The translations under genes were made by a program, and so were the position numbers. The notes under the pieces were generated by a model that worked only from the letters and a program-made list of their open reading frames with translations, was not told the origin of the DNA and made no database searches. 64,000 bases of DNA from Qipengyuania_C sp046254955 (GTDB lineage: Bacteria > Pseudomonadota > Alphaproteobacteria > Sphingomonadales > Sphingomonadaceae): positions 186,001-250,000 of the forward strand of contig NZ_JBJXRG010000001.1 of assembly GCF_046254955.1 (NCBI RefSeq), in the 5' to 3' direction. Numbering within the stretch: position 1 is the first letter of the stretch; each line of letters begins with the position of its first letter. Of the stretch, positions 17,880 to 27,164 are shown piece after piece.

Positions 17880-20063
17880 GTGCGCTGGGTGGGTCGAATT
17901 GGCTTTGGATTGATCGTGCTCGCGATCGCGGCGTTTGTCGCGCTGGCGAGCTGGGAGCCCTTCTTCGCACAGCGCTCCGCAGAGCCGCCACGGCAGGCCT
18001 ACAAGGCCGAGATCGTGCGCGACCACTATGGCGTGCCGCATATCTACGGCAAAACCGATGCGGATGTCGCTTACGGGATCGCGGTTGCGCATGCGGAAGA
18101 TGATTTCTTCACGCTCCAGGACACCGCAGCAATGACCCGTGGGCGCTATGGAGCCATCGCCGGCCCTGACGGCGCTGCCATCGATTACCTTTATCACCTG
18201 CTCGACGCGCGCGGAACGGCCGATCGCCACTATGACAACCTGCCGCAAGACACGCAGGCGATATTCAACGCTTATGCCAGCGGGCTGAACGACTACGCCC
18301 GCGACCATCCGGAAGAAATCAAGCTGGCCAACCTCTTCCCGGTCAACGGCAAAGACATCGCTGCGGGGTTCGCGCTGCGCCAGCCGCTTTTTTACGGTCT
18401 CGGCAACATCATCCTGGATCTTGTCGAAGGAAACGAACTCCGGCCCGAGTTCGGCCCACCAATCCCGCAGGCGGATGCCAAGGAGGCGCGCACCGATTGG
18501 CCATTGCCATGGGGCGAGATGGCCGCGTTATCGGGATCCAATGCTTTCGCCATCGCACCGGAAAGATCGGGCGACGGCGTCACGCGGCTCGTTTCGAACA
18601 CACACCAGCCGCTGCGCGGCGGTATCGCCTGGTATGAGCTGGTCGTGGAGAGCGAGCAAGGATGGCATTTCGCCGGTGCGAGCCTGGTCGGCACGCCCTA
18701 CCCCGTCATGGGTCACAACCGCACCCTCGGCTTCACCTGGACGGTCAATCGCCCTGACCTGATCGATATCTATGAGCTGGAAGTGGCGGTCTCGCCCGGA
18801 ATTGACGGTGACGAATACCGGTACCTGCTCGACGGGGAATGGCGCGAGCTCGAACGCTGGACCGCGCGATTGCCGGTAAAATTGGGCCCCCTCGTCCTTC
18901 CGATCGAACGCGAATTCTTTCGCAGCGCGCACGGTCCCGTGATCCGGAACGACAAGGGCTGGTTCGCGATCCGTTATGCTGGGATCGACAGTATTGCATA
19001 TGCAGATGCATTCTATCGCCTCGGGAAAGCCGAAAATTTCGAGCAATGGCAGGCAGTTATGGCGCGAATGGAGATCCCCTCCTTTAACTCGGTCTACGCC
19101 GACAGGGAAGGCAATATCGCCTATATCTACAATGCTGCCTTCCCGAATCGGAAGAAGGGCGCGAACTGGCGCACTGTCCTCCCCGGCGACGACAGCTCGC
19201 TGATCTGGCAGGGCACGGCCGATTTCAGCGAAGTCCCTAAGCAAGTCAATCCGGCGAGCGGCTGGCTGTTCAATGCCAATAATGCGCCGTGGTCAGCCGC
19301 GGGCGAGGCCGATGACCTGAGGGCGGAGGATTTCGCGCCGGAACTGGGGGTCGAAAACAAAACGACCAATCGCGCGTGGCGCGCTGCCAAGCTGCTGGGC
19401 GAAACGCCGGTGATTGATCGGCAAGATCTCGAGCGCATCAAATACGACAAGACGTACGAGCGCCGAGGCTACATCGCCGACATGCTCGACGACGTGGCTG
19501 CACTCGACTTGTCCGATGATCCCGGGCTCGGGCGCGCTCAGGCACTCTTGGCCGAATGGGATCTGACCTCCGACAATGTCGGGCGCGCCGATGCGCTTGC
19601 CTATCTGCTTCTCAGGGATTTCATGTCGGCGGAGTACCAGAACAAGCCGCTGCCTGACGTGCGCGAGAAGCTCGCCGCGGCTACAGCGCATCTCGAGACA
19701 CATTTCGGACGGCTCGATCCGCCATTATCGGACCTGCTCCGCCTGCGGCAAGGCGATGTCGACCTGCCACTCATCGGTGGCTCTGACACGCTGCGGGCCT
19801 CGACGATCTGGCGCGTCGATGACGATGGGCGCCTGCAACTGGTGCATGGCGACAGCTTTCTCATGTTTGTCGAATGGCCCCCGGGTGAGCGCGTTTTCTC
19901 CGAAAGCGTGCAGCCCTTTGGCGCTGCCACGACCCGGCCCGAAAGCCCGCACTACACCGATCAGATGGAGCTTTATGTGAACCAGCAGCTCAAGCCGGTG
20001 CACTTCTGGCGCGAGAATGTGCTGGCAAACGCGGCACGACGATATACGGTTGAGTCCAACTGA
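17880..20063 (+). CDS. Penicillin acylase family N-terminal-nucleophile hydrolase
   Basis: A 727-residue preproprotein that matures into alpha and beta chains and cleaves amide bonds; family substrates include beta-lactams and acyl-homoserine lactones. An N-terminal hydrophobic helix (about 8-24) would carry or anchor it outside the cytoplasm. The self-cleavage site is Gly219/Ser220 in LSGSNAFAI, which frees the nucleophile Ser220. I chose GTG at 17880, which has GGAGG seven bases upstream and places the hydrophobic helix at the very start; the longer open frame upstream overlaps the clpB promoter. It is alone in its unit. Quorum-signal degradation is possible but not shown by the sequence. 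Confidence 0.88.
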   Translation: MRWVGRIGFGLIVLAIAAFVALASWEPFFAQRSAEPPRQAYKAEIVRDHYGVPHIYGKTDADVAYGIAVAHAEDDFFTLQDTAAMTRGRYGAIAGPDGAAIDYLYHLLDARGTADRHYDNLPQDTQAIFNAYASGLNDYARDHPEEIKLANLFPVNGKDIAAGFALRQPLFYGLGNIILDLVEGNELRPEFGPPIPQADAKEARTDWPLPWGEMAALSGSNAFAIAPERSGDGVTRLVSNTHQPLRGGIAWYELVVESEQGWHFAGASLVGTPYPVMGHNRTLGFTWTVNRPDLIDIYELEVAVSPGIDGDEYRYLLDGEWRELERWTARLPVKLGPLVLPIEREFFRSAHGPVIRNDKGWFAIRYAGIDSIAYADAFYRLGKAENFEQWQAVMARMEIPSFNSVYADREGNIAYIYNAAFPNRKKGANWRTVLPGDDSSLIWQGTADFSEVPKQVNPASGWLFNANNAPWSAAGEADDLRAEDFAPELGVENKTTNRAWRAAKLLGETPVIDRQDLERIKYDKTYERRGYIADMLDDVAALDLSDDPGLGRAQALLAEWDLTSDNVGRADALAYLLLRDFMSAEYQNKPLPDVREKLAAATAHLETHFGRLDPPLSDLLRLRQGDVDLPLIGGSDTLRASTIWRVDDDGRLQLVHGDSFLMFVEWPPGERVFSESVQPFGAATTRPESPHYTDQMELYVNQQLKPVHFWRENVLANAARRYTVESN

Positions 20064-20137
20064 CACCCGTGTAAACAGGAACTCAACGCCGACCTGATCC
20101 ATTGATCAGGCAAGGATATCTACTGAAGGAGAAGACG

Positions 20138-20443
20138 ATGTCTGTTGCTGGAACTTATGATTGCGTGACCAAGAGCCCGATGGGTGATCAGAAGGGAACA
20201 TTCACTGTCGTTCCCGGCGACGACGGCGAAACCTTTACCGGTTCGATGCAGGGCGCAACCGGATCGATGGATGTCGAAGAAGGTAAGATCGACGGCAACA
20301 AGCTGACCTGGGTTATGAACATGACCGTGCCGATGCCGATGAAGCTCGACTGCGAAGCAACGGTCGAAGGTGACCAGCTGACCGGCGGCGTCAATGCCGG
20401 CGCTTTCGGCACCATGCCGCTCACGGGCGAGCGCCAAGGCTAA
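20138..20443 (+). CDS. Small beta-rich protein of unknown function
   Basis: A 101-residue protein starting MSVAGTYDC, with AAGGAG six bases before the ATG. Alternating short strands and glycines (DGETFTGSMQG, EGDQLTGGVNAG, GTMPLTGER) suggest a small lipocalin-like or calycin-type barrel. There is no signal peptide or membrane segment. The strong ribosome site and a terminator directly downstream support a real, well-expressed gene. Function is not recognised. Confidence 0.8.
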   Translation: MSVAGTYDCVTKSPMGDQKGTFTVVPGDDGETFTGSMQGATGSMDVEEGKIDGNKLTWVMNMTVPMPMKLDCEATVEGDQLTGGVNAGAFGTMPLTGERQG

Positions 20444-20465
20444 ACGCCAGAGTTACTGAAACGGA

Positions 20466-20496
20466 AAGGCCGTCGGAGCGATCCGGCGGCCTTTTT
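20466..20496 (+). terminator. Bidirectional terminator between small protein gene and gatB
   Basis: AGGCCGTCGG and TCCGGCGGCCT pair with one imperfect position around a short loop and are followed by TTTTTG on the plus strand. The minus strand has a weaker T-run, so it may also end the gatCAB transcript, whose stop codon lies 12 bases away. Confidence 0.78.
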
Positions 20497-20503
20497 GATT
20501 TGC

Positions 20504-22003
20504 TTACCCCAGTTTATCCTTCAGGATCTGGTTCACAACCTGAGGGTTAGCCTTGCCTTGCATCGCCTTCATCGTCTGGCCGACGAAGAAGCCGAACAGC
20601 TTATCCTTGCCGCCGCGGTATTGCTCGACTTTGTCCTCGTTCGCCGCGAGGATTTCGTCGATCGCCGCTTCGATCGCGCCGGTGTCGGAGACCTGCTTGA
20701 GGCCCTTCTCGTCCGCGATCTTCTCCGGGTCGCCGCCATCGCGCAGGACGATCTCGTAAATTTCCTTGGCCTGACCGCCGGATATCTCGCCTGTGTCCTG
20801 CATCGCGAGAATGCTTGCCTGCGCTTCGGCAGTGGCGTTGTCTGCCTTCGCCTCGTCGCCCAGCGATTTCATCACGCCGGGAGCGACCGAGAGCGCCCAG
20901 TTCGCCACTTGTGTCGCGACCTTGGCTTCGGGTTTGCCGATCTTCGCCGCGGCCACGCCCAGCAGCGTTTCGAAGCGCGCAAAGGTCTCGACCTCGGCAG
21001 TTAGTTCGCGCGCGTTATAGGGCGTAAGGCCTAGCTCGTTCTCGTAACGCTGCCGCTTGGCATCGGGCAGTTCGGGCAGCGAATCACGGCAATCCTCGAG
21101 GAAGCTGTCCTCCAGCTCGACCGGCAGCAGGTCCGGGTCGGGGAAGTAGCGATAATCATGCGCGTCTTCCTTGCTGCGCATGGATCGCGTCTCGTTCTTA
21201 TCCGGATCGTAGAGGCGCGTTTCCTGCACCACTTCTCCGCCATCCTCGATCAGATCGATCTGGCGGCGCACTTCACTTTCGATCACGGCCATCACAAAGC
21301 GGACCGAATTGACGTTTTTCGTCTCCGTCCGCGTGCCCAGCTCGGTATCGCCAACTTTGCGGACCGAAACGTTGACGTCGGCGCGCATGGAGCCTTGCTC
21401 CATATTGCCGTCGCACGAGCCGACATAGCGAAGGATGGACCGTAGTTTGCGGACATAAGCTCCGGCCTCGGCAGGCGAAGTCAGGTCGGGCTTGGAGACA
21501 ATCTCCATCAGCGCCACGCCGCAGCGGTTGAGATCGACATAGGACATGGTCGGATGCTGGTCGTGCATCAGCTTGCCCGCATCCTGCTCCACGTGAATTC
21601 GTTCGATCCCGATCACCTTGTCTTCGGGAATACCGGCCTTCTCGTCCGCCTCGATCACCAGCTGCCCCTCGCCCACAATCGGGTGGTAGAGCTGCGAAAT
21701 CTGGTAGCCCTGCGGCAGGTCGGCATAAAAGTAGTTCTTGCGGTCAAAACGCGAGTATTTGTTGATCTGCGCCTCGATTGCCATGCCGGTGCGCACCGCC
21801 TGGCGGATACACTCGCGGTTGGGCACGGGCAGCATGCCCGGCATCGCTGCATCGACGAGGCTGACCTGCGTGTTCGGCTCCGCGCCGAATTCGGTCGAGG
21901 CGCCGCTGAACAGCTTGGCATTGGAGGTGACCTGCGCATGGACTTCGAGGCCGATCACGACCTCCCATTCGCCCGTTGCTCCCTGGATGCGGTACGTGCT
22001 CAT
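20504..22003 (-). CDS. gatB: Aspartyl/glutamyl-tRNA amidotransferase subunit B
   Basis: A 499-residue subunit that phosphorylates Glu-tRNA(Gln) or Asp-tRNA(Asn) and receives ammonia from GatA. The N-terminal GatB cradle is evident from VIGLEVHAQVTSNAKLFSG; the middle has PGMLPVPN and FYADLPQGYQISQ; the C-terminal YqeY-like tail ends PQVVNQILKDKLG. I start it at ATG 22003, where ATGA overlaps the gatA stop; a GTG six bases upstream would sit too close to GGAGAGG. It is the last gene of the gatC-gatA-gatB operon. Confidence 0.96.
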   Translation of the reverse strand: MSTYRIQGATGEWEVVIGLEVHAQVTSNAKLFSGASTEFGAEPNTQVSLVDAAMPGMLPVPNRECIRQAVRTGMAIEAQINKYSRFDRKNYFYADLPQGYQISQLYHPIVGEGQLVIEADEKAGIPEDKVIGIERIHVEQDAGKLMHDQHPTMSYVDLNRCGVALMEIVSKPDLTSPAEAGAYVRKLRSILRYVGSCDGNMEQGSMRADVNVSVRKVGDTELGTRTETKNVNSVRFVMAVIESEVRRQIDLIEDGGEVVQETRLYDPDKNETRSMRSKEDAHDYRYFPDPDLLPVELEDSFLEDCRDSLPELPDAKRQRYENELGLTPYNARELTAEVETFARFETLLGVAAAKIGKPEAKVATQVANWALSVAPGVMKSLGDEAKADNATAEAQASILAMQDTGEISGGQAKEIYEIVLRDGGDPEKIADEKGLKQVSDTGAIEAAIDEILAANEDKVEQYRGGKDKLFGFFVGQTMKAMQGKANPQVVNQILKDKLG

Positions 22004-23496
22004 TTCCACCACCTCTCCGGCTTAGCCTCGAATTCGGCGCGCTGTTCGATCGCGAGACCGGCGTTCAGCACGCCCTGCTCGTCGAACGGTTTGCCGACGA
22101 TTTGTAGGCCGAGCGGCAATCCGTCGCCGTTCACCATCGCCGGAACGCTCATTGCAGGCAGACCAGCAAGCGAGGCTGGCACCGCGAAGACGTCATTCAA
22201 ATACATCGTCAGCGGGTCTTTATCGAGCGAGCCCAGCGGGAAGCTTGCTGTCGGACAAGTTGGCGCGAGGATCGCATCGCACTCGCCCCAAGCCTTCTCG
22301 AAATCCTGTGCGACCAGCGCACGGACCTTCTGCGCCTGGTTGTAATAGGCATCGTAAAAGCCTGCCGAGAGCACATAGGTGCCGATCAAGATGCGGCGCT
22401 TGACCTCATCGCCGAAGCCTTCGGCGCGCGTTGCGGCGTACATGTCCTGCAAGCCCGCACCATCGGGCAGGTCGCGCAGGCCATAGCGCACCCCGTCATA
22501 ACGCGCGAGATTGGACGAAGCCTCCGCCGGAGCGATTATGTAGTAGGCGGGCAGCGCGTACTTCGTGTGCGGCAGCGAGATATCGACGATCTCGGCGCCC
22601 GCATCGCGCAGCATCTCCTTGCCCTGCTCCCAGCTATCGAGGATTTCCGCATCGGTCCCATCCATGCGATATTCGCGCGGAATGCCGATCTTCTTGCCCG
22701 TGAGATCAGCGGAAAGCCCCGCTTCCCATGCTGGGACATCCATTTCGAGGCTGGTCGAATCCTTCGGATCGAACCCGGCCATCGCCTCGAGCATGATCGC
22801 GCAATCTTCTACGCTGCGCGTCATCGGCCCCGCCTGGTCAAGCGAGCTGGCGAATGCGACGACGCCCCAGCGGCTGCAGCGGCCATAGGTCGGCTTGATC
22901 CCGCAAATGCCGGTGAAGGCGGCGGGCTGGCGGATCGAACCGCCAGTATCGGTGCCCGTCGCAGCTGGCGCTATCCGCGCGGCAACCGCCGAGGACGAGC
23001 CGCCCGAAGAACCGCCCGGGCTCATCGCGGCATTGGTGCCGTCCTTCTTCCACGGCGAGGCGACTTTGCCGAAATAGCTTGTCTCGTTCGAGGAGCCCAT
23101 TGCGAACTGATCAAGATTGAGCTTGCCCAGCATGCCTGCGCCTGCATCCCACAGGTTCTGCGAGACGGTGCTTTCGTACTGGGGAGTGAAGCCTTCGAGA
23201 ATGTGGCTTGCCGCAGTGGTCTGCACGCCCTTGGTGGCGAACAGGTCCTTCATGCCGATCGGCACGCCGCCCATCTTGCCTAGGTCTTCGCCCTTCGCGC
23301 GCTTAGCATCTGTGGCATCGGCGGCTTCAAGCGCCTTGTCTGGCGTTGTCACGATGAAAGCGTTGAGTTCACTCGCAGAGGCGACAGCGGCGTTGAAGGC
23401 CTCCGCCACTTCGCGCGCGGTGAATTCGCCCCCGGCAACTCCATCACGGATCGCCTTGACGCCAAGATTCGTTAGCTCGTTTGCGTTCTCTGGCAT
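22000..23496 (-). CDS. gatA: Aspartyl/glutamyl-tRNA amidotransferase subunit A
   Basis: The 498-residue glutaminase subunit of the transamidosome, an amidase-signature enzyme. The Ser-cisSer-Lys triad is visible: Lys83 in GGVPIGMKDLF, Ser163 in PGGSSGGSSSA and Ser187 in GTDTGGSIRQPAA. Its start codon overlaps the gatC stop (TAATG) and its stop overlaps gatB (ATGA), so the three subunits are translationally coupled, as expected for a 1:1:1 complex. Confidence 0.96.
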   Translation of the reverse strand: MPENANELTNLGVKAIRDGVAGGEFTAREVAEAFNAAVASASELNAFIVTTPDKALEAADATDAKRAKGEDLGKMGGVPIGMKDLFATKGVQTTAASHILEGFTPQYESTVSQNLWDAGAGMLGKLNLDQFAMGSSNETSYFGKVASPWKKDGTNAAMSPGGSSGGSSSAVAARIAPAATGTDTGGSIRQPAAFTGICGIKPTYGRCSRWGVVAFASSLDQAGPMTRSVEDCAIMLEAMAGFDPKDSTSLEMDVPAWEAGLSADLTGKKIGIPREYRMDGTDAEILDSWEQGKEMLRDAGAEIVDISLPHTKYALPAYYIIAPAEASSNLARYDGVRYGLRDLPDGAGLQDMYAATRAEGFGDEVKRRILIGTYVLSAGFYDAYYNQAQKVRALVAQDFEKAWGECDAILAPTCPTASFPLGSLDKDPLTMYLNDVFAVPASLAGLPAMSVPAMVNGDGLPLGLQIVGKPFDEQGVLNAGLAIEQRAEFEAKPERWWK

Positions 23497-23798
23497 TATT
23501 CGATCACCTTGGGCACGCCGAAGAAGCCGTGTTCGGCTGCTGGTGCGTTGGCGAGAACATCATCGCGACGACCGCCCGCAGTCTTGGGATCGGCATCGAC
23601 TACATCATCGCGCAAGCGCAGGGCGTTGGGAATTACCGCCGTCATCGGTTCGACATTGGCTGTATCGACCTCGCCCAGTTGTTCGACCCATTCGAGGATA
23701 TTGTTGAGCTCGGGCACCATGCGTTCGAGCTCTTCGTCACCCATCTTGATCCGGGCCAGCGAGGCGATCTTCGCCACGGTGGTTTTGTCGACGGACAT
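23496..23798 (-). CDS. gatC: Aspartyl/glutamyl-tRNA amidotransferase subunit C
   Basis: A 100-residue belt subunit that clamps GatA to GatB. The N-terminal helix VAKIASLARIKMGDEELERM and the later RLRDDVV segment are typical of GatC. It is the first gene of the operon and overlaps gatA by one base. Its presence suggests that the organism makes Gln-tRNA or Asn-tRNA indirectly, as most alphaproteobacteria do. Confidence 0.94.
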   Translation of the reverse strand: MSVDKTTVAKIASLARIKMGDEELERMVPELNNILEWVEQLGEVDTANVEPMTAVIPNALRLRDDVVDADPKTAGGRRDDVLANAPAAEHGFFGVPKVIE

Positions 23799-23878
23799 GT
23801 CCGCGTCCTTCAGTAGAATTGCAGAAAAATCGCGAATACTCGCTAGCAGCGGCCTCGTTTGGCTTCAAGAAGAGAGGG

Positions 23879-24472
23879 TTATTGCCCCGGCGCCGGCGGT
23901 TGTCCCTCGGCGCCTTGCTGCTGGCCCAGACCCTGCTGCATCGCCATCATCTGCTGCAATTGTTGCAACCGCCCCTGGAAATCCTGCTCGCTCATGAAAT
24001 CGACGAGTTCGATTTCGAATGTGAGGTCGGCATTGGGCGGGATCGGCGCGCCGGGAGGCGGTTCGGCACCGTAGGCCTGCTCGGCCGGGATCTTCATGAT
24101 GTACTTGCCGCCCTTTTGCATCTTCTGAGCGCCTTCGGTGAAGCCGGGCAGCATGCGATCGAGCGGGAGCGGGCTTCCTTCGGGGAAAATACCTTCGACG
24201 GGCAACGGGATATCCTGCGATTCGTCGAACACGGTACCATCGTCGAGTGTGCCTTTGTAACGCACGAACACTACGTCGGTAGCCGAGGGATTAGGGCCCA
24301 CGCCTTCCGCAAGCGTTTCGATTTTCACGCCGTTGACCGTTGCCATGACCTGGGGAACCACAAACCAGGCCAGACCAAAGCCGATCAGTATGCCGATCGC
24401 CACGCCCAGCCACAGCTTGGTAAGCGAGCCCTTGGCGATGGGCTGGAGGGGAACGCGGGTAACTTCGGCCAT
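23879..24472 (-). CDS. FKBP-type peptidyl-prolyl isomerase, membrane-anchored
   Basis: A 197-residue protein with a short cytoplasmic N-terminus, one membrane helix at about 20-38 (LWLGVAIGILIGFGLAWFVV) and an FKBP domain: VRYKGTLDDGTVFDES, LPGFTEGAQKMQKGGKY and IPPNADLTFEIELVDF. The tail is Gln/Pro-rich (LQQLQQMMAMQQGLGQQQ). It probably acts on proline bonds of periplasmic proteins. It stands between rpsU and gatC on the same strand, after the rpsU terminator, and may be co-transcribed with gatCAB (80-base gap). Confidence 0.9.
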   Translation of the reverse strand: MAEVTRVPLQPIAKGSLTKLWLGVAIGILIGFGLAWFVVPQVMATVNGVKIETLAEGVGPNPSATDVVFVRYKGTLDDGTVFDESQDIPLPVEGIFPEGSPLPLDRMLPGFTEGAQKMQKGGKYIMKIPAEQAYGAEPPPGAPIPPNADLTFEIELVDFMSEQDFQGRLQQLQQMMAMQQGLGQQQGAEGQPPAPGQ

Positions 24473-24492
24473 GTATGGTGATCCTAGATAGC

Positions 24493-24519
24493 AAAAAGGC
24501 GCGGAATCGCTTCCACGCC
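24493..24519 (-). terminator. Terminator after rpsU
   Basis: On the minus strand GGCGTGGAA (24519-24511), loop GCGA and TTCCGCGCC (24506-24498) form a 9-bp stem with one G-U pair, followed by TTTTTGC. It sits between rpsU and the FKBP gene. Confidence 0.75.
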
Positions 24520-24560
24520 CCTTTGGCTTAACGGTGCTGTCGGTTCAAGCGATCTCGCTG

Positions 24561-24761
24561 TTAGCCGTCGCGTTCCAACCGCTTGCGCTCAAGCTTGCGA
24601 GCGCGGCGAACGGCAGCAGCCTTTTCACGGGCGCGCTTTTCGCTCGGCTTTTCATAGTGGCGACGCAGCTTCATCTCGCGATAGACGCCTTCGCGCTGCA
24701 GCTTCTTCTTGAGCGCGCGCAGGGCCTGGTCGACATTGTTATCGCGAACGATGATTTGCAT
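24561..24761 (-). CDS. rpsU: 30S ribosomal protein S21
   Basis: A 66-residue, very basic ribosomal protein of the small-subunit platform. It begins MQIIVRDNNVDQALRALKKK and continues with the Arg/Lys-rich C-terminal helices usual for S21. ATG 24761 is chosen because it gives the conserved MQI start; a GTG four codons earlier is in frame. It has its own terminator. Confidence 0.95.
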   Translation of the reverse strand: MQIIVRDNNVDQALRALKKKLQREGVYREMKLRRHYEKPSEKRAREKAAAVRRARKLERKRLERDG

Positions 24762-24964
24762 AAATTCCAACACCTTAAAAACAATCGGCGCGGTCCCGCA
24801 TTCGCACGGGTTACACCGTTAAAAATCAACGAAAAAGGAGCCGAATCCGTCACGGATCGGCCGAAACTGAGGCGCACATAACGCTGGAACGCTGCTATTG
24901 CAAGGCTTTGAAGGCAGTGCGAGGCGGCTTTCCAGCCGCGTCCGAAGCGCCTAAGGAGCCGCGC

Positions 24965-25375
24965 ATGAGCGCACTTTCCCCGATCGCCGCAACTCTTCAC
25001 GTCGCCCTGGGCGGTGCGATCGGTGCTGTCCTGCGCTACCAACTCGGCCGCGGGATGACCGCATGGCTTGGCCCGCAAACGGTAATGTCATTTCCCTGGG
25101 CGACGCTCGCGGCGAATGTCATCGGCAGTCTCGCCATGGGGCTGCTGTTCGGCTGGATGGCCAAGCAAGGGCCAACCGATGGCGAGCAGATGCGGCTGCT
25201 GCTAGGAGTCGGTGTCCTTGGCGGTTTCACGACGTTCAGCGCTTTCAGCCTCGAGATGATGATGCTGATCGAACGCGGCGAGCCGATGACCGCTTTGAGC
25301 TACGCGCTGGTCTCGATCCTCGCAGGGCTGACCGCGCTCTATATCGGGCTCATCATCATGAGGCTTGCAGCATGA
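24965..25375 (+). CDS. crcB: Fluoride channel CrcB/Fluc
   Basis: A 136-residue four-helix membrane protein that, as a dual-topology dimer, exports fluoride. Signatures are GGAIGAVLRYQLGR in helix 1, ATLAANVIGSLAMG in helix 2 and GVLGGFTTFSAFSLE in helix 3. ATG 24965 has AAGGAG upstream; a GCGGCT/AGCCGC hairpin lies about 30 bases before the start. I could not recognise a fluoride riboswitch. It is the first gene of a five-gene unit in which each gene overlaps the next by four bases. Confidence 0.93.
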   Translation: MSALSPIAATLHVALGGAIGAVLRYQLGRGMTAWLGPQTVMSFPWATLAANVIGSLAMGLLFGWMAKQGPTDGEQMRLLLGVGVLGGFTTFSAFSLEMMMLIERGEPMTALSYALVSILAGLTALYIGLIIMRLAA

Positions 25376-26517
25376 AGGCCAAGTCCTCCGCACAAGTCCG
25401 TCAATTTACTGTCGGCCCCGACGATGACGGAATTCGCCTGGACCGCTGGTTCAAACGCAATCTGCCGCAGATTGGCTTCGGCACCATCTCGAAATGGGCG
25501 CGTACCGGCCAGATCCGCGTCGATGGCGGGCGCGCCAAGCCTGAAGATCGATTGGTTGCTGGCCAGGTGCTGCGGGTGCCACCGGGCGGTGAGCAGCAGG
25601 GCCGCAAGCCGCGTGAGCGCCGCGAGCTGAGCGAAGACGAGATCGCCGAAGCGCAGGCCATGGTGATCAGCGATGACAAGGCCGCGATCGTGCTCAACAA
25701 GCCGCCAGGCCTCGCAACACAGGGCGGAACCAAGACAACCAAACATGTCGACGGGCTGCTTGATGCCTTTGCGCCGGGCGAAGATGATCCGCGACCGCGC
25801 CTTGTCCACCGGCTCGACAAGGACACCTCTGGCGTGCTGCTTGTCGCTCGCACGCCGGGCAGTGCCGCCTATTTCTCGCGCCGCTTCTCAGGCCGTTCGG
25901 CCCGCAAGGTTTACTGGGCGCTGGTCGTGGGCGTTCCCGAGGTCCGCGAAGGCACGATCGACGCACCACTTGCCAAGCAACCGGGCACAGGCGGCGAAAA
26001 AATGCATGTCGATACGGAAGACGGCGCGCGGGCAGTGACCCGCTACCGCGTGGTCGATAAGGCCGGGAAGTCCGCTGCTTGGCTCGAACTGGAGCCGCTC
26101 ACCGGGCGCACGCACCAGCTGCGCGTCCATTGCGAGGCGATCGGTCACCCGATCGTCGGTGACGGCAAATATGGCGGCAAGGACGCATTTCTTACCGGCA
26201 GCGTCAGCCGCAAGATGCATCTCCACGCGCGGCGGTTGATCATCGATCATCCGGACGCCGGAAAGCTCGATGCCACCGCCGAACTGCCTTCACATTTTGC
26301 CGAGACCATGCAGCATCTCGGTTTCGATGAGGGCATGAGCGATGCCAGCCCGCTCGCAGGTGACGGGCCAACCGAGAAAAGCCGCGCGGAAAAGAAGCAG
26401 GCGGCGCGCCAGCATGCCAAGCAGGTCCGCAAGGGGCGCCGCGGCGAAAGGCGCTCGCGCGGCGCAGCTTCAAAGCCGACAAAGCCGAAAGGCAAGCCAG
26501 CGGGCAAGCGCAAGTGA
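25372..26517 (+). CDS. RluA/RluC-family 23S rRNA pseudouridine synthase
   Basis: A 381-residue enzyme with an N-terminal S4-like RNA-binding domain (about 18-70) and the RluA catalytic domain: VLNKPPGLATQGG, the active-site loop HRLDKDTSG at 146-154 (Asp149) and LEPLTGRTHQLRVH. The C-terminal 50 residues are a Lys/Arg/Ala-rich tail, probably disordered and RNA-binding. Its ATG overlaps the crcB stop as ATGA. RluC is the likeliest specificity, with uridines of 23S rRNA as target, but the exact sites are not decidable from sequence. Confidence 0.9.
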   Translation: MKAKSSAQVRQFTVGPDDDGIRLDRWFKRNLPQIGFGTISKWARTGQIRVDGGRAKPEDRLVAGQVLRVPPGGEQQGRKPRERRELSEDEIAEAQAMVISDDKAAIVLNKPPGLATQGGTKTTKHVDGLLDAFAPGEDDPRPRLVHRLDKDTSGVLLVARTPGSAAYFSRRFSGRSARKVYWALVVGVPEVREGTIDAPLAKQPGTGGEKMHVDTEDGARAVTRYRVVDKAGKSAAWLELEPLTGRTHQLRVHCEAIGHPIVGDGKYGGKDAFLTGSVSRKMHLHARRLIIDHPDAGKLDATAELPSHFAETMQHLGFDEGMSDASPLAGDGPTEKSRAEKKQAARQHAKQVRKGRRGERRSRGAASKPTKPKGKPAGKRK

Positions 26518-27164
26518 CCCGCCTCGCCGTATTCGATTGCGACGGAACGCTGGTCGATAGCCAGGCCGATGTCTGCCATTCGATGGCGGAGGCGTTCGCG
26601 TTAGCCGGGCTGGGCGCACCGGACGTGAACGAAGTGCGACGCCTGGTGGGCCTGAGCCTGCCTGCAGCCGTCCGGCGCCTCGAGCCAGAGCTGGCTGACG
26701 ATAAGGCCGACGAAGTGGTCGCAGCATACAAGCAGACCTTCTTTGCCCGCCGCCAGGCTGGTCGCCTGAACGAACCGCTGTATGAAGGTATCGAAGCGCT
26801 TCTGCGCGCGCTTCATTCCGATGGCTGGCAGCTCGCCGTGGCGACGGGAAAGTCGCAGCGCGGCCTCCACGCATGCCTTGAAACCCACGGAATTCGCGAG
26901 CTGTTCGTATCCTTGCAGACTTCGGACGGCCACCCTTCCAAGCCCCATCCGGCCATGCTGGAAGCCGCCCTTTTCGAAGCAGGGTCTCAGGCAGCTGATG
27001 CGGTAATGATCGGCGATACGAGCTTCGACATGGAAATGGCACGCAACGCCTCGGTGCGCGCGATCGGCGTGGCTTGGGGCTATCACACGCCTGCTGAGCT
27101 GGCCGAGTATGGGGCGAGCGAAGTGGCGGGTGATATGGACCATTTGATGGAGCTCTTGCGATGA
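26514..27164 (+). CDS. HAD-family phosphatase, phosphoglycolate phosphatase-like
   Basis: A 216-residue HAD subfamily IA hydrolase. Motif I is FDCDGTLVD with nucleophile Asp8 and acid/base Asp10; motif III/IV is GDTSFDMEMA. A helical cap lies between them. The GTG start overlaps the preceding stop (GTGA). Members remove phosphate from phosphoglycolate or related small metabolites; the precise substrate is uncertain. Confidence 0.88.
   Translation: MTRLAVFDCDGTLVDSQADVCHSMAEAFALAGLGAPDVNEVRRLVGLSLPAAVRRLEPELADDKADEVVAAYKQTFFARRQAGRLNEPLYEGIEALLRALHSDGWQLAVATGKSQRGLHACLETHGIRELFVSLQTSDGHPSKPHPAMLEAALFEAGSQAADAVMIGDTSFDMEMARNASVRAIGVAWGYHTPAELAEYGASEVAGDMDHLMELLR

Noticed and set aside
24774..24964. 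Possible fluoride riboswitch before crcB
   Set aside because: The conserved fluoride aptamer sequence could not be recognised; only a simple 6-bp hairpin is visible.
25063..25371. N-terminal extension of the pseudouridine synthase frame over crcB
   Set aside because: Out-of-frame reading of crcB; the ATG overlapping the crcB stop gives the normal S4-domain start.
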